From NCBI GenBank assembly GCA_947591155.1, contig CANQDA010000031.1, positions 1-43,133 of the forward strand: 43,133 nt of DNA, written 5' to 3'. The stretch is from an uncultured Lachnospiraceae bacterium. Its GTDB lineage: Bacteria > Bacillota > Clostridia > Lachnospirales > Lachnospiraceae. Positions 35,617-43,133 of this stretch are shown here, in pieces (position 1 is the first letter of the stretch; each line of letters starts with the position of its first letter). The position numbers were made by a program, and so were the translations under genes. Under the pieces are notes generated by a model. That model worked only from the letters and a program-made list of their open reading frames with translations. It searched no databases and was not told the origin of the DNA.

Positions 35617-35696
35617 CCCCCTGTTTTTGCTGATAATCCGATGTTTTCTCTTCACTCTTTGTCGCTTCCGAAATACGAATTATGTCGAAAAATTAT

Positions 35697-36578
35697 TCAA
35701 TAGCGCTTTCTCTCTCCGAGTTCACGCTCCAGAAGCACATAGCTCTCATATCTCTGGCGCGCGATCCTGCCCTTTGCCAGCGCCGCCTTCACGGCGCAGT
35801 CCGGCTCGCTTATATGCATGCATCCCTGAAAACGGCAGTCCGGGGCATAAGGCGCAAACTCGTCGAAGGAATCCCTCAGCGCCTCCCTCTCCATGTCAGG
35901 CAGATACAGAGAACTGAAGCCCGGCGTGTCCAGGAAATAGGTATCCCTGCGCAGCACGATCAACTCTGTATGCCTCGTCGTGTGTCTGCCCCGGTCGATC
36001 TTGCGGCTGACCTCCCCGACCTCCATCTGCACAGAGGACTGCAGGGCGTTCGTCAGCGACGACTTCCCTACGCCGGACGGTCCCGCAACCACAGTCGTCC
36101 GTTTCTCCAGGAGGCTCTGCACCTCTTCGATGCCCTCGCCGCGCGCCACGCACAGAAACCGCAGCTCGCTGCCGCAGTCCCGGTAGATCTCCGCAAGCTC
36201 CCTCTGTTCCTCCTCCGTCGTCAGATCTGTCTTGTTGAAACAGATGACGACCGGGATTTCCTGACGCCGCATCATGATAAGAAAACGGTCCAACAGACCC
36301 AGGTTCGGCTTCGGACTTGCCACCGCAAAGACTACAAGTGCCTGATCCACGTTCGCCGCCGCAGGGCGGATCAGCGCGTTCTTTCTCGGAAGCAGGCGGT
36401 CGACGTTTCCCGTCCGCTCCTTCGCGTCGATTATCGATATCTCAACATTGTCTCCGACCAGCGGCTTTTTCCTGTCCTTGCGGAAGATTCCTTTCGCCCT
36501 GCACTCATACAGCGCTCCGTCCTCCGCGTGCACATAGTAAAAACCGCCGATCCCTTTTATGATCTTTCCCCGCATCAT
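35697..36578 (-). CDS. rsgA: Small ribosomal subunit biogenesis GTPase RsgA
   Basis: A 293-residue circularly permuted GTPase that checks late 30S maturation. An N-terminal OB fold (about 1-65) is followed by G4 NKTD, which comes before the P-loop GPSGVGKSS, then G3 DTPGF: the permuted order is diagnostic. The C-terminal zinc knuckle has Cys/His ligands in DCRFQGCMHISEPDC. The gene overlaps the prkC stop by 4 bp, indicating translational coupling, as in many Firmicutes. Confidence 0.97.
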   Translation of the reverse strand: MMRGKIIKGIGGFYYVHAEDGALYECRAKGIFRKDRKKPLVGDNVEISIIDAKERTGNVDRLLPRKNALIRPAAANVDQALVVFAVASPKPNLGLLDRFLIMMRRQEIPVVICFNKTDLTTEEEQRELAEIYRDCGSELRFLCVARGEGIEEVQSLLEKRTTVVAGPSGVGKSSLTNALQSSVQMEVGEVSRKIDRGRHTTRHTELIVLRRDTYFLDTPGFSSLYLPDMEREALRDSFDEFAPYAPDCRFQGCMHISEPDCAVKAALAKGRIARQRYESYVLLERELGERKRY

Positions 36579-38947
36579 TCCACCTGATAAAACGCAATGC
36601 CCGGATATTCGATCTTGCTCGTAGATTCCCCTGTCGCCGGATCAAGCAGATAGACATACGCCGTCCCGGTCCCGACACCCGCGGCTCCGTCTGTCTGCAG
36701 CCTGTACGGGAAGGTCGCCGCCCCTTCAAACACAGTCTTCTCACCGACGCCATCCTGCAGAAGTGTGATCCGCACCTGCTGGCCTGTGTACCCGACCGGC
36801 GTCTCCAGAGACGCGTCGCAGCGCCAGCTGCCCGTCGCGTTCGCAGTTCCTGTCGTTCCTCCGCCGTTGTCCAGGATCTCAATGTTGCCGTCTCCGCCCT
36901 GTGCGTCCGGTCCGGTGCTGATATAGAGCGTCACAGTCGAACCGCGCGCGATCTGCTGATTGGCCGGCGGGTCCATACGGATGACAAGACCTTCCCCGAC
37001 CTCGTTGCTCGCCTCGTACTTATAATCCGCGATCAGCTCCTGCATCTCGAGCGCCTCGTTCGCGCGCTCCACCGTATATCCGGCCAGATCCCAGGGAGTC
37101 ACGTAGCTTACCTCTTCCTCTTCGCCCTGGCTGACAAAGATCGTCACCTTGTCGCCCGGCTTCAGCTTCGTCCCGGCCATCGGCTCGGTCGTGATCACAT
37201 GTCCATCCTCGATCGTATCGCTGTGTCGCGATGTGTCGACCTCACAGCTAAGTCCCTGCGCCACCAGAAACGCCTGCGCCTGGCTCTGCTCCTGATTCGT
37301 CAGATCCGGGAGCTCGATCTCCTGCGCCTCCTGCACAACCTTGTACTCAACGACAGATCCCTTCTCGACCATCTGTCCCTGTTCCGGGGTCTGGTCGCAG
37401 ACCTCGCCCGCCTTGTACTCGGCGGACTCCGCCTCCCCGGTCTTTTTCCCGGTCAGACCGTAGTTCCCGAGAAGCCTGAGCGCGTCGTCCTCCGTCCTGC
37501 CAAGAAGCTCCGGCACGGAAACCTTCTGTATGCCCTCCGTCTCGGTGGACGCTTCCGTCGTTTTCTCAGTCTCTTTTCGATTTCTCCCAAAGTGGAACAC
37601 TCCGACTGCATTTGCCAAAAGCACAAGGAACACGCAGCCGATGATCACCGCGACGATGATGCCGCCGATCGTCACGGCGCGCTCGAGCTTCGGATTCAAT
37701 CCTACTTCCTCCTCGTCCTCCTTCACGCGCGGCGGACGAGGCACAAAGCTCTCATCAAGCCGGTAATTTCCGTCATGTATCGCGTAGTCATCCGGATTCT
37801 CGTAAGCGTCAAAATACGGATCGTACTGCTGCTGATCCTCCTCCATCGCTTCGCTTTCCACGAGAGACTCCCACTGACCCTCGCGGCTCTGTCCCGGCTG
37901 AACCTCCTGGTAAGTACTCTTCTGATAGTAGCTGCCCGGTTGGTACGCGCGATTCTGTGTGGGCCCGGTCTCCTGCAGATGCAGTCCAGCCGCCGCGCCG
38001 ACGTCCAGAGACTCATCGTACTCCGGCATTGTCTTCGATTCCGCGTTGATCTGCCCGAGCTCGTCTTTGGATAAGACACGGGTCTTCGCCATCGTGTCCA
38101 CTGCCGTCCTCGTCACAAAATCTCCGTCCGGATTCACGAGCGATTCGCGCAGATCCCGGATCAGCTCCGTCATATTCGCGTAGCGTCTGTCCGGACTTTT
38201 CTGCGTACACTTGAGCACAATCTGGTTCGTGCTGTACGGAATCTCCGGGACAAGCTCCTTCGGCCCGCGCACCTCCTCCTGAAGATGCCGGATCGCCACA
38301 GCCACCGCCGTATCCCCGTCGAAGGGCACCTCGCCGGTGAGCATTTCATAGATCGTGATGCCCAGCGAATAGATATCGCTCTTCTCATCGCTATAGCCGC
38401 CGCGCGACTGCTCCGGGGAGCTGTAGTGCACGGAGCCCATCACGCCGGAATTGACCGTGTTGGTCGTCGCCGCACGCGCGATACCGAAATCTGCTACCTT
38501 GACCTTTCCGTCCGTCGAAATAATGATATTCTGCGGCTTCACATCGCGGTGAATGATACCGTTGTTGTGCGCCGCCTCAAGTCCCGCAGAGATCTGCAAG
38601 GCGATACTGGTCGCCTCGCGCACGGAGAGTCGTCCCTTGTTCTTGATGTACTCCTTGAGCGTAATGCCCTCAACGAGTTCCATCACAATATAATAGATAC
38701 CGGCTTCCTCGCCGACATCGTACACGTTCACGATGTTCGCGTGCGCGAGTCCCGCCGCGGACTGAGCTTCCACACGGAATTTGGAGATAAACACCTTGTC
38801 GTCCCGGAATTCCTGCTTGAGCACCTTGACAGCGACGAAACGGTTCAGCTTGTGATCCTTCGCCTTGTACACGTCAGCCATCCCGCCGGAGCCGATTCGC
38901 GATATTATCTCATATCTGTTTTGTATAAACATTCCGACTTTCAGCAT
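36575..38947 (-). CDS. prkC: PASTA-domain serine/threonine protein kinase
   Basis: A 790-residue membrane kinase. The cytoplasmic kinase domain (about 11-270) has GSGGMADV, Lys41, HRDVKPQN with Asp135, DFG 153-155 and the SPEQ segment. A juxtamembrane region rich in Gln, Tyr and acidic residues (about 300-420) leads to one membrane helix (424-450). Three PASTA domains follow (starting near VSVPELLG, IELPDLTN and YVTPWDLA) and bind muropeptides or lipid II. A further domain of about 100 residues after the last PASTA repeat (ASLETPVGYTGQQ to the end) is extra. It regulates cell wall synthesis, division and germination, with PrpC as its opposing phosphatase. Confidence 0.95.
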   Translation of the reverse strand: MLKVGMFIQNRYEIISRIGSGGMADVYKAKDHKLNRFVAVKVLKQEFRDDKVFISKFRVEAQSAAGLAHANIVNVYDVGEEAGIYYIVMELVEGITLKEYIKNKGRLSVREATSIALQISAGLEAAHNNGIIHRDVKPQNIIISTDGKVKVADFGIARAATTNTVNSGVMGSVHYSSPEQSRGGYSDEKSDIYSLGITIYEMLTGEVPFDGDTAVAVAIRHLQEEVRGPKELVPEIPYSTNQIVLKCTQKSPDRRYANMTELIRDLRESLVNPDGDFVTRTAVDTMAKTRVLSKDELGQINAESKTMPEYDESLDVGAAAGLHLQETGPTQNRAYQPGSYYQKSTYQEVQPGQSREGQWESLVESEAMEEDQQQYDPYFDAYENPDDYAIHDGNYRLDESFVPRPPRVKEDEEEVGLNPKLERAVTIGGIIVAVIIGCVFLVLLANAVGVFHFGRNRKETEKTTEASTETEGIQKVSVPELLGRTEDDALRLLGNYGLTGKKTGEAESAEYKAGEVCDQTPEQGQMVEKGSVVEYKVVQEAQEIELPDLTNQEQSQAQAFLVAQGLSCEVDTSRHSDTIEDGHVITTEPMAGTKLKPGDKVTIFVSQGEEEEVSYVTPWDLAGYTVERANEALEMQELIADYKYEASNEVGEGLVIRMDPPANQQIARGSTVTLYISTGPDAQGGDGNIEILDNGGGTTGTANATGSWRCDASLETPVGYTGQQVRITLLQDGVGEKTVFEGAATFPYRLQTDGAAGVGTGTAYVYLLDPATGESTSKIEYPGIAFYQVE

Positions 38948-38967
38948 AGCTTTTCCCCTGTCATCCG

Positions 38968-39687
38968 TTAAAATTCAGCGAGAACCACTGAAATGTTGTC
39001 TTTTCCTCCGTTTTTGTTCGCCTCGTTGACCAGGTGCTTTGCCATCTCTTCCAGCGAACCGCTTTTCTTTACAATACGGAAAATGTCATCATCCTCCACC
39101 ATATTCGTAAGGCCGTCGGAGCAGAGCAGAACTATGTCTCCCTTCTCCAGCTTCACATCGAAGAAATCAATCTTGACCGGCGCGCGCACGCCTACCGCCC
39201 GGGTGATGATGTTGCGGTCCGGATGGCTCCGCGCGTCCTTTCTCTGAAGCTCCCCGACCCGGATCATCTCCTCTACCAGCGAGTGGTCCGTGGTGATCTG
39301 CTCGATTTCCTGATCGATCAGGTAGAGCCTGCTGTCCCCGACGTTCGCGACGTAGAGATATCCATCCTTCATCGTGGCTGCCACCACCGTCGTCCCCATA
39401 CCTTCCATTGAACGATCCTCCCGCGCCTTCTCCATCACAAAATCATTCGCCTGATGGATCGCCGAACTGAGCAGCGGGATCGGCCGCTTCTCCTCCGCTT
39501 TCTCTATATAGTCAACCATCGTCTCAACCGTATAGCGCGACGCAAAATCCCCGGCATTGTGACCGCCCATGCCGTCTGCCACGATGAGCAGATTCGCAAG
39601 GGCGCCGACCGGCTGGTCAGAGGCATAGATGAAATCCTGATTGGACGTCCGTCTTCTGCCAATGTCTGTGATGCTATACGTCTTCAT
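38968..39687 (-). CDS. prpC: PP2C-type protein phosphatase
   Basis: A 239-residue metal-dependent Ser/Thr phosphatase that reverses PrkC phosphorylation. Metal-binding and catalytic motifs are RRTSNQD, VADGMGGH, MGTTVV, NVGDSRLY, CSDGLTN and GGKDNISVV, all intact. It lies between rlmN (4-bp overlap) and prkC (20-bp gap), the standard Firmicutes order, so phosphatase and kinase are made together. Confidence 0.96.
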   Translation of the reverse strand: MKTYSITDIGRRRTSNQDFIYASDQPVGALANLLIVADGMGGHNAGDFASRYTVETMVDYIEKAEEKRPIPLLSSAIHQANDFVMEKAREDRSMEGMGTTVVAATMKDGYLYVANVGDSRLYLIDQEIEQITTDHSLVEEMIRVGELQRKDARSHPDRNIITRAVGVRAPVKIDFFDVKLEKGDIVLLCSDGLTNMVEDDDIFRIVKKSGSLEEMAKHLVNEANKNGGKDNISVVLAEF

Positions 39688-40730
39688 AGCTGTTCTTTCC
39701 TTTCTTGTTCAATAAAACCTTTCCTGAGCTGCCCGCACGCTCCCGCGATATCGCGGCCCATCTCTCTTCTTATGGTAACATTTATTCGATTTTTTTCAAG
39801 TTTATTTTTAAAATCCTGTACGATAGCAAGCTTCGGCTGAACGTAATCGCGCTCCTCGATCGGGTTGACCGGGATCAGATTGACGTGACAGTTCAGTCCG
39901 GAAAGCAAAGCCGAGAGTTCCCGCGCGTCCTGATCTGTATCGTTCACGCCGCCCACCAGACTGTACTCGAAGGTGATCCGGCGCCCCGTGCGCTCAAAGT
40001 AGTAACGACAGGCGTCGAGCACATCCGCAAGTTCGTATTTGTAAGCGACCGGCATGAGCCGTTTCCGCTTCTCCTGATTCGAGGCGTGCAGCGAGAGCGC
40101 CAGCGTGATCTGAAGCTCCTCCTCTGCCAGAGCGCGGATCTTCTCGACGATCCCGCAGGTCGAGACCGTAATATTTCTCTGGCTGATGTGCAGTCCGTGC
40201 GCGTCAGTCAGCAACCCCAGAAAGCGCAACAGATTTTCATAGTTATCCAACGGCTCGCCCGTCCCCATGACGACGACGTTCGACACGCGCTCCCCTGAGA
40301 TCTTCTGAATCTGATAAATCTGATCCAGCATCTCGGACGAGCGCAGATTGCGCGTCAGACCGCCGATCGTGGATGCGCAGAAGCGGCAGCCCATGCGGCA
40401 GCCGACCTGAGAGGAAATACAGACCGAATTCCCGTGATGATAGCGCATCAGCACGCTCTCGATCACGTTCCCGTCGCCGAGGCGGAACAGATACTTCTCC
40501 GTCCCGTCAATGGCGGAGATCTTTCGGTCCGCAAGCTCGAGATGCGTATAATCGTATGCCTCGCCGAGCCGTTCTCGCAGCTCCTTCGGCAGATTCGTCA
40601 TCTCGTCAAAACCGTCCGCCAGCTTCTCGTGCATCCACTGATACAGCTGCTTCGCCCGAAACGGCTTCTCGCCCAGAGCCGTTATCGCGTCAGTCAATTC
40701 TTCCAAAGTGAGCGACTTCAGATCCGGCAT
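39684..40730 (-). CDS. rlmN: Dual-specificity 23S rRNA/tRNA adenine-C2 methyltransferase RlmN
   Basis: A 348-residue radical-SAM enzyme that methylates C2 of A2503 in 23S rRNA and of A37 in some tRNAs. The iron-sulphur cluster motif is CRMGCRFCAS. Further signatures are VVVMGTGEPLDNY, NITVSTCGIV and the C-terminal GRDIAGACGQL with the second catalytic cysteine. ATG 40730 follows AGAGGGAG and starts the conserved MPDLKSLTLEEL; earlier in-frame starts add a charged unconserved piece. It overlaps prpC by 4 bp. Confidence 0.95.
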   Translation of the reverse strand: MPDLKSLTLEELTDAITALGEKPFRAKQLYQWMHEKLADGFDEMTNLPKELRERLGEAYDYTHLELADRKISAIDGTEKYLFRLGDGNVIESVLMRYHHGNSVCISSQVGCRMGCRFCASTIGGLTRNLRSSEMLDQIYQIQKISGERVSNVVVMGTGEPLDNYENLLRFLGLLTDAHGLHISQRNITVSTCGIVEKIRALAEEELQITLALSLHASNQEKRKRLMPVAYKYELADVLDACRYYFERTGRRITFEYSLVGGVNDTDQDARELSALLSGLNCHVNLIPVNPIEERDYVQPKLAIVQDFKNKLEKNRINVTIRREMGRDIAGACGQLRKGFIEQERKEQL

Positions 40731-40816
40731 CCCGGCTCCCTCTGTCCTGCCTGCGCGTTCCATTTCCCGTTTCTCCACTTTTTCTCCATACTCCCCCACG
40801 CCGCATTACAGCCCTT

Positions 40817-42247
40817 CTATTCTTCTTCATCTAAATAGAAATCCTCGTCCGGCCCTTCCTCCGGGTCCAGATAATAATCTATATCCTGCGGTTCGCTCAC
40901 CCGGCGCAGCCTCGCGATGAAAAAGCCGTCCGAGCGGTGCACGCCCGGAAGAAGCTGGATATAACCGCCCTCCGTCGTTTTGCCTCTGAGCTGTTCGCAG
41001 ATGTACGGGTCGATGCTCTCAAGGCGGAAGGGATAGTTCTCCAGAAACCATTTGATGTTGTACTGATTCTCGTCCGCGCCGATCGTGCAGGTGCTGAAGA
41101 TCAGCACGCCGTCCGGCTTCACGTACTCCTGAACAACGGAGAGGATCTGCCTCTGGAGGCGGATGATGTCCTGCTGCTGTTTCTCTGACATTTTGTATTT
41201 GATGTCCTGCTTTTTGCTGATCACGCCCAGACCGGAACACGGCAGGTCGGCCAGCACGATATCCGCCTTCTGCACGGAATCCGGGTCGCGCACGGTCGCG
41301 TCCTTTAAAACCGCGCGAATGTTGATGGCGCCGATGCGCTCGATGTTCTCCTGCATCAGACCCACCTTGTACTCCGATACATCCCGCGCCTCGACATACC
41401 CGCTTCCCATCAGCTTGTCCGCGATGTGCAGACTCTTCCCGCCCGGGGAAGCGCAGACGTCAAAGCAGGTATCGCCCCAGTTCGGGGCAGCAATTTCCGC
41501 CACCAGCATCGAGCTGATATCCTGTACCTGGATCCATCCCTTCTTAAACGCGGAGACAGCCTTGATGTAGTTGTAATCGGATATCTCGAGGGCATAGTCG
41601 AGATACGGATGCTGCCGCACCGTGATCCCCTGATCCTCAAGCTCCGCGATGATCTCCTCCTTCGAGGCACGCGACAGATTGCAGCGCACCACCGTCGGTT
41701 TCTCCATGTGAGTATCCCGGCAGAGCTTTTCCGTCGTCTCATAACCGAACTGCGCCACCCATTTGCTCAGCATCCAGATCGGGAACGAGTATTTCACCGA
41801 CAGATAATGCAGCGGCTCCGCCTTCGGATCCGGGTAACGAACCTGATTCAGCCGCCGCGCCGTGTTGCGCAGGACGCCGTTGACAAAACCCTTGAGATTG
41901 TAAAAGCCCCGGCGCGACGCCAGCTTCACCGCCTCGTTGCACACGGCGGCGTCCGGCACACTGTCCATATATTTCATCTGATAGATCGACATCCGCAGCA
42001 GATTGCGGATCAGCGGCTTCATATTGTAGACCGGGACGTTGGAAAACTGCTCGATGATATAGTCCATCTGCATCATGTGCTCCAACGTCCCCTCGACGGT
42101 CCTGGAGATGAACGCCCTGTCCCGCTTCTCGAGATACTGATACTTCTCCAGCGCCTCGCGGAGCACGACGTGGCTGTACGCCTCCTCCTCCGTGATCTCC
42201 ATCAGGATGCCAAGCGCGATCTCGCGCAGATTCACCTGGTTCGACAT
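40817..42247 (-). CDS. rsmB: 16S rRNA (cytosine967-C5)-methyltransferase RsmB
   Basis: A 476-residue enzyme. The N-terminal NusB-like RNA-binding domain (about 1-135) includes HVVLREALEKY and VNGVLRNTAR. The AdoMet domain has DVCASPGGKSLH, DLPCSGLGVISKK and the catalytic-cysteine motif STCTIGADEN. The C-terminus extends with an acidic tail rich in Glu and Asp (PEEGPDEDFYLDEEE), longer than usual. It sits between yugP and rlmN in the conserved block. Confidence 0.96.
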   Translation of the reverse strand: MSNQVNLREIALGILMEITEEEAYSHVVLREALEKYQYLEKRDRAFISRTVEGTLEHMMQMDYIIEQFSNVPVYNMKPLIRNLLRMSIYQMKYMDSVPDAAVCNEAVKLASRRGFYNLKGFVNGVLRNTARRLNQVRYPDPKAEPLHYLSVKYSFPIWMLSKWVAQFGYETTEKLCRDTHMEKPTVVRCNLSRASKEEIIAELEDQGITVRQHPYLDYALEISDYNYIKAVSAFKKGWIQVQDISSMLVAEIAAPNWGDTCFDVCASPGGKSLHIADKLMGSGYVEARDVSEYKVGLMQENIERIGAINIRAVLKDATVRDPDSVQKADIVLADLPCSGLGVISKKQDIKYKMSEKQQQDIIRLQRQILSVVQEYVKPDGVLIFSTCTIGADENQYNIKWFLENYPFRLESIDPYICEQLRGKTTEGGYIQLLPGVHRSDGFFIARLRRVSEPQDIDYYLDPEEGPDEDFYLDEEE

Positions 42248-42325
42248 AGGTTTCTCCCCTTCTCACTGCCGCATCCCCTCAGATACGGCATCTCCTTCGT
42301 TCCTTATCCTCCCTGTGCCGGTCGT

Positions 42326-43033
42326 TCAGTCCCGATCTCTTCCGCGCGCCAAAATAACAAGACGCAGAAGCTGAAGTATCGACGCCGCAAGGCTCGCCAC
42401 ATACGTCATGGCCGCCGCCCCGAGCACCTTCTTCCCAATTGAGAGTTCGCTGTCCCCCAGAACATGTCCGTTCTCGAGGATCTTCAGTGCGCGCGACGAC
42501 GCGTTGAACTCCACCGGAAGCGTCACGAGCTGAAAGAGCACCGCCAGCGAAAACAGGATGATGCCTGCCGTCAGCAGCGGACGCATCGAAAAGATCAGTC
42601 CCGCGAAAAAAACCGGCCACGCCAGCGTTGAGCCGAAATTCGCCGCGGGCACCAGCGTGCTGCGCAGCACCAACGGCCCGTAACCCTTCTGATGCTGTAC
42701 CGCGTGCCCGCACTCGTGCGCCGCCACGCAGACCGCCGCGATCGAACTCGACGCGTAGGTGCTGTCCGAGAGCCTCAGCACCTTCGTGCGGGGATCATAG
42801 TGATCTGTCAGATTCCCGGAAATATGCTCGATACGCACATCGGTAATGCCGGACAGCTGCAGCACCTTCTGGGCCGCCATCGCCCCGGTCAGCCCGCAGG
42901 CCGCACGGACACGCGAATATTTCTTGAACGTACCGTTGACGTTCGCGGACGCGATCAGTGAGAGCGCGAGTCCCGCGAGAACCAGAAGATAGGTCCAGTC
43001 AAACATGTAGCGATAACCACCGTAACCGTACAT
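42326..43033 (-). CDS. yugP: Membrane zinc metallopeptidase, YugP family
   Basis: A 235-residue protein. An N-terminal membrane helix (about 10-30) is followed by a soluble part with the zinc-binding HECGH motif (about residues 106-110, in AVCVAAHECGHAVQHQ). Two or three further membrane helices lie at about 130-180 and near the C-terminus. Substrates of this family are not well known. ATG 43033 follows AAGGAG. The gene begins the block yugP-rsmB-rlmN-prpC-prkC-rsgA. Its upstream region is a 10-bp tandem repeat of phased A-tracts. Confidence 0.92.
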   Translation of the reverse strand: MYGYGGYRYMFDWTYLLVLAGLALSLIASANVNGTFKKYSRVRAACGLTGAMAAQKVLQLSGITDVRIEHISGNLTDHYDPRTKVLRLSDSTYASSSIAAVCVAAHECGHAVQHQKGYGPLVLRSTLVPAANFGSTLAWPVFFAGLIFSMRPLLTAGIILFSLAVLFQLVTLPVEFNASSRALKILENGHVLGDSELSIGKKVLGAAAMTYVASLAASILQLLRLVILARGRDRD

Positions 43034-43060
43034 AAAATCAACTCCTTACTGTCTGTTTTC

Positions 43061-43133
43061 TTTTTATTTCTTTTTATTTCTTTTTATTTCTTTTTATTTC
43101 TTTTTATTTCTTTTTATTTCTTTTTATTTCTTT
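43061..43133. repeat. 10-bp tandem repeat (TTTTTATTTC), seven copies to the window edge
   Basis: Seven exact copies of TTTTTATTTC plus three bases of an eighth run to the end of the window. On the minus strand this gives AAAAA tracts every 10 bp, about 28 bp upstream of the yugP start. A-tracts in phase with the helix bend DNA. The array continues past the window, so its full length is unknown. Confidence 0.95.

Noticed and set aside
43061..43133. CRISPR-like array
   Set aside because: The unit is only 10 bp and there are no unique spacers, so it is a simple tandem repeat.

Overview
The window reads as chromosome of a spore-forming Clostridia species, most probably Lachnospiraceae-like. The evidence is the gene content (SpoIIGA, sigma-E, a Spo0E-like peptide, a SpoVD-type penicillin-binding protein, PASTA kinase, MraZ) and Clostridia-style gene order in a fairly GC-rich core. 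Nearly everything is on the minus strand. Only a 49-codon ORF plus aroE, and a secreted Ig-like protein, are on the plus strand. I found no tRNA, rRNA, CRISPR array or transposase.

Bases 1-7.3 kb are accessory. The first 5.2 kb are clearly AT-rich and hold a two-gene putative defence locus: a GHKL ATPase fused to a predicted PD-(D/E)XK nuclease, and an MmeI/YeeA-like single-chain restriction-modification enzyme. A Schlafen/AlbA_2-type ATP-binding regulator follows. That regulator lies between two copies of a 41-bp sequence, one being the real 3' end of tuf, the other a detached copy with its own copy of the tuf terminator. This suggests island insertion or accretion at the tuf 3' end. The island's far boundary is outside the window.

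Bases 7.4-12.4 kb are the str operon (rpsL-rpsG-fusA-tuf) with a consensus promoter before rpsL and a second promoter before tuf. Bases 12.4-14.1 kb hold spoIIGA-sigE behind a promoter with the unusual long spacing and overlapping 0A-box expected for Spo0A-activated spoIIG promoters. Bases 14.1-16.3 kb hold aroD and a divergent small ORF-aroE unit. aroD is bracketed by two related structured elements whose stems differ in sequence but keep pairing; these look like an undescribed RNA or palindromic-repeat family. Bases 16.3-19.3 kb hold a two-component system divergent from an aspartate-rich secreted protein with two Ig-like repeats.

Bases 19.35-32.9 kb are the division and cell-wall (dcw) cluster, transcribed mraZ-rsmH-ftsL-PBP-PBP-mraY-murD-ftsW-murA-ftsQ-ftsZ. 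murE, murF and murG are missing from it. It starts at a promoter followed by a 10-bp-phased array of MraZ-type boxes. FtsQ and one class B PBP end in a similar C-terminal motif. Bases 33.1-43.1 kb hold lgt with an overlapping Spo0E-like peptide, ychF, and the conserved yugP-rsmB-rlmN-prpC-prkC-rsgA block. The window ends inside a 10-bp tandem repeat of phased A-tracts just upstream of yugP.

The core region links ribosome function, peptidoglycan synthesis, division, Ser/Thr signalling and early sporulation. The left end is a horizontally acquired defence-type module. All functions are inferred by reading translated sequence and recalling families; no database search was run.
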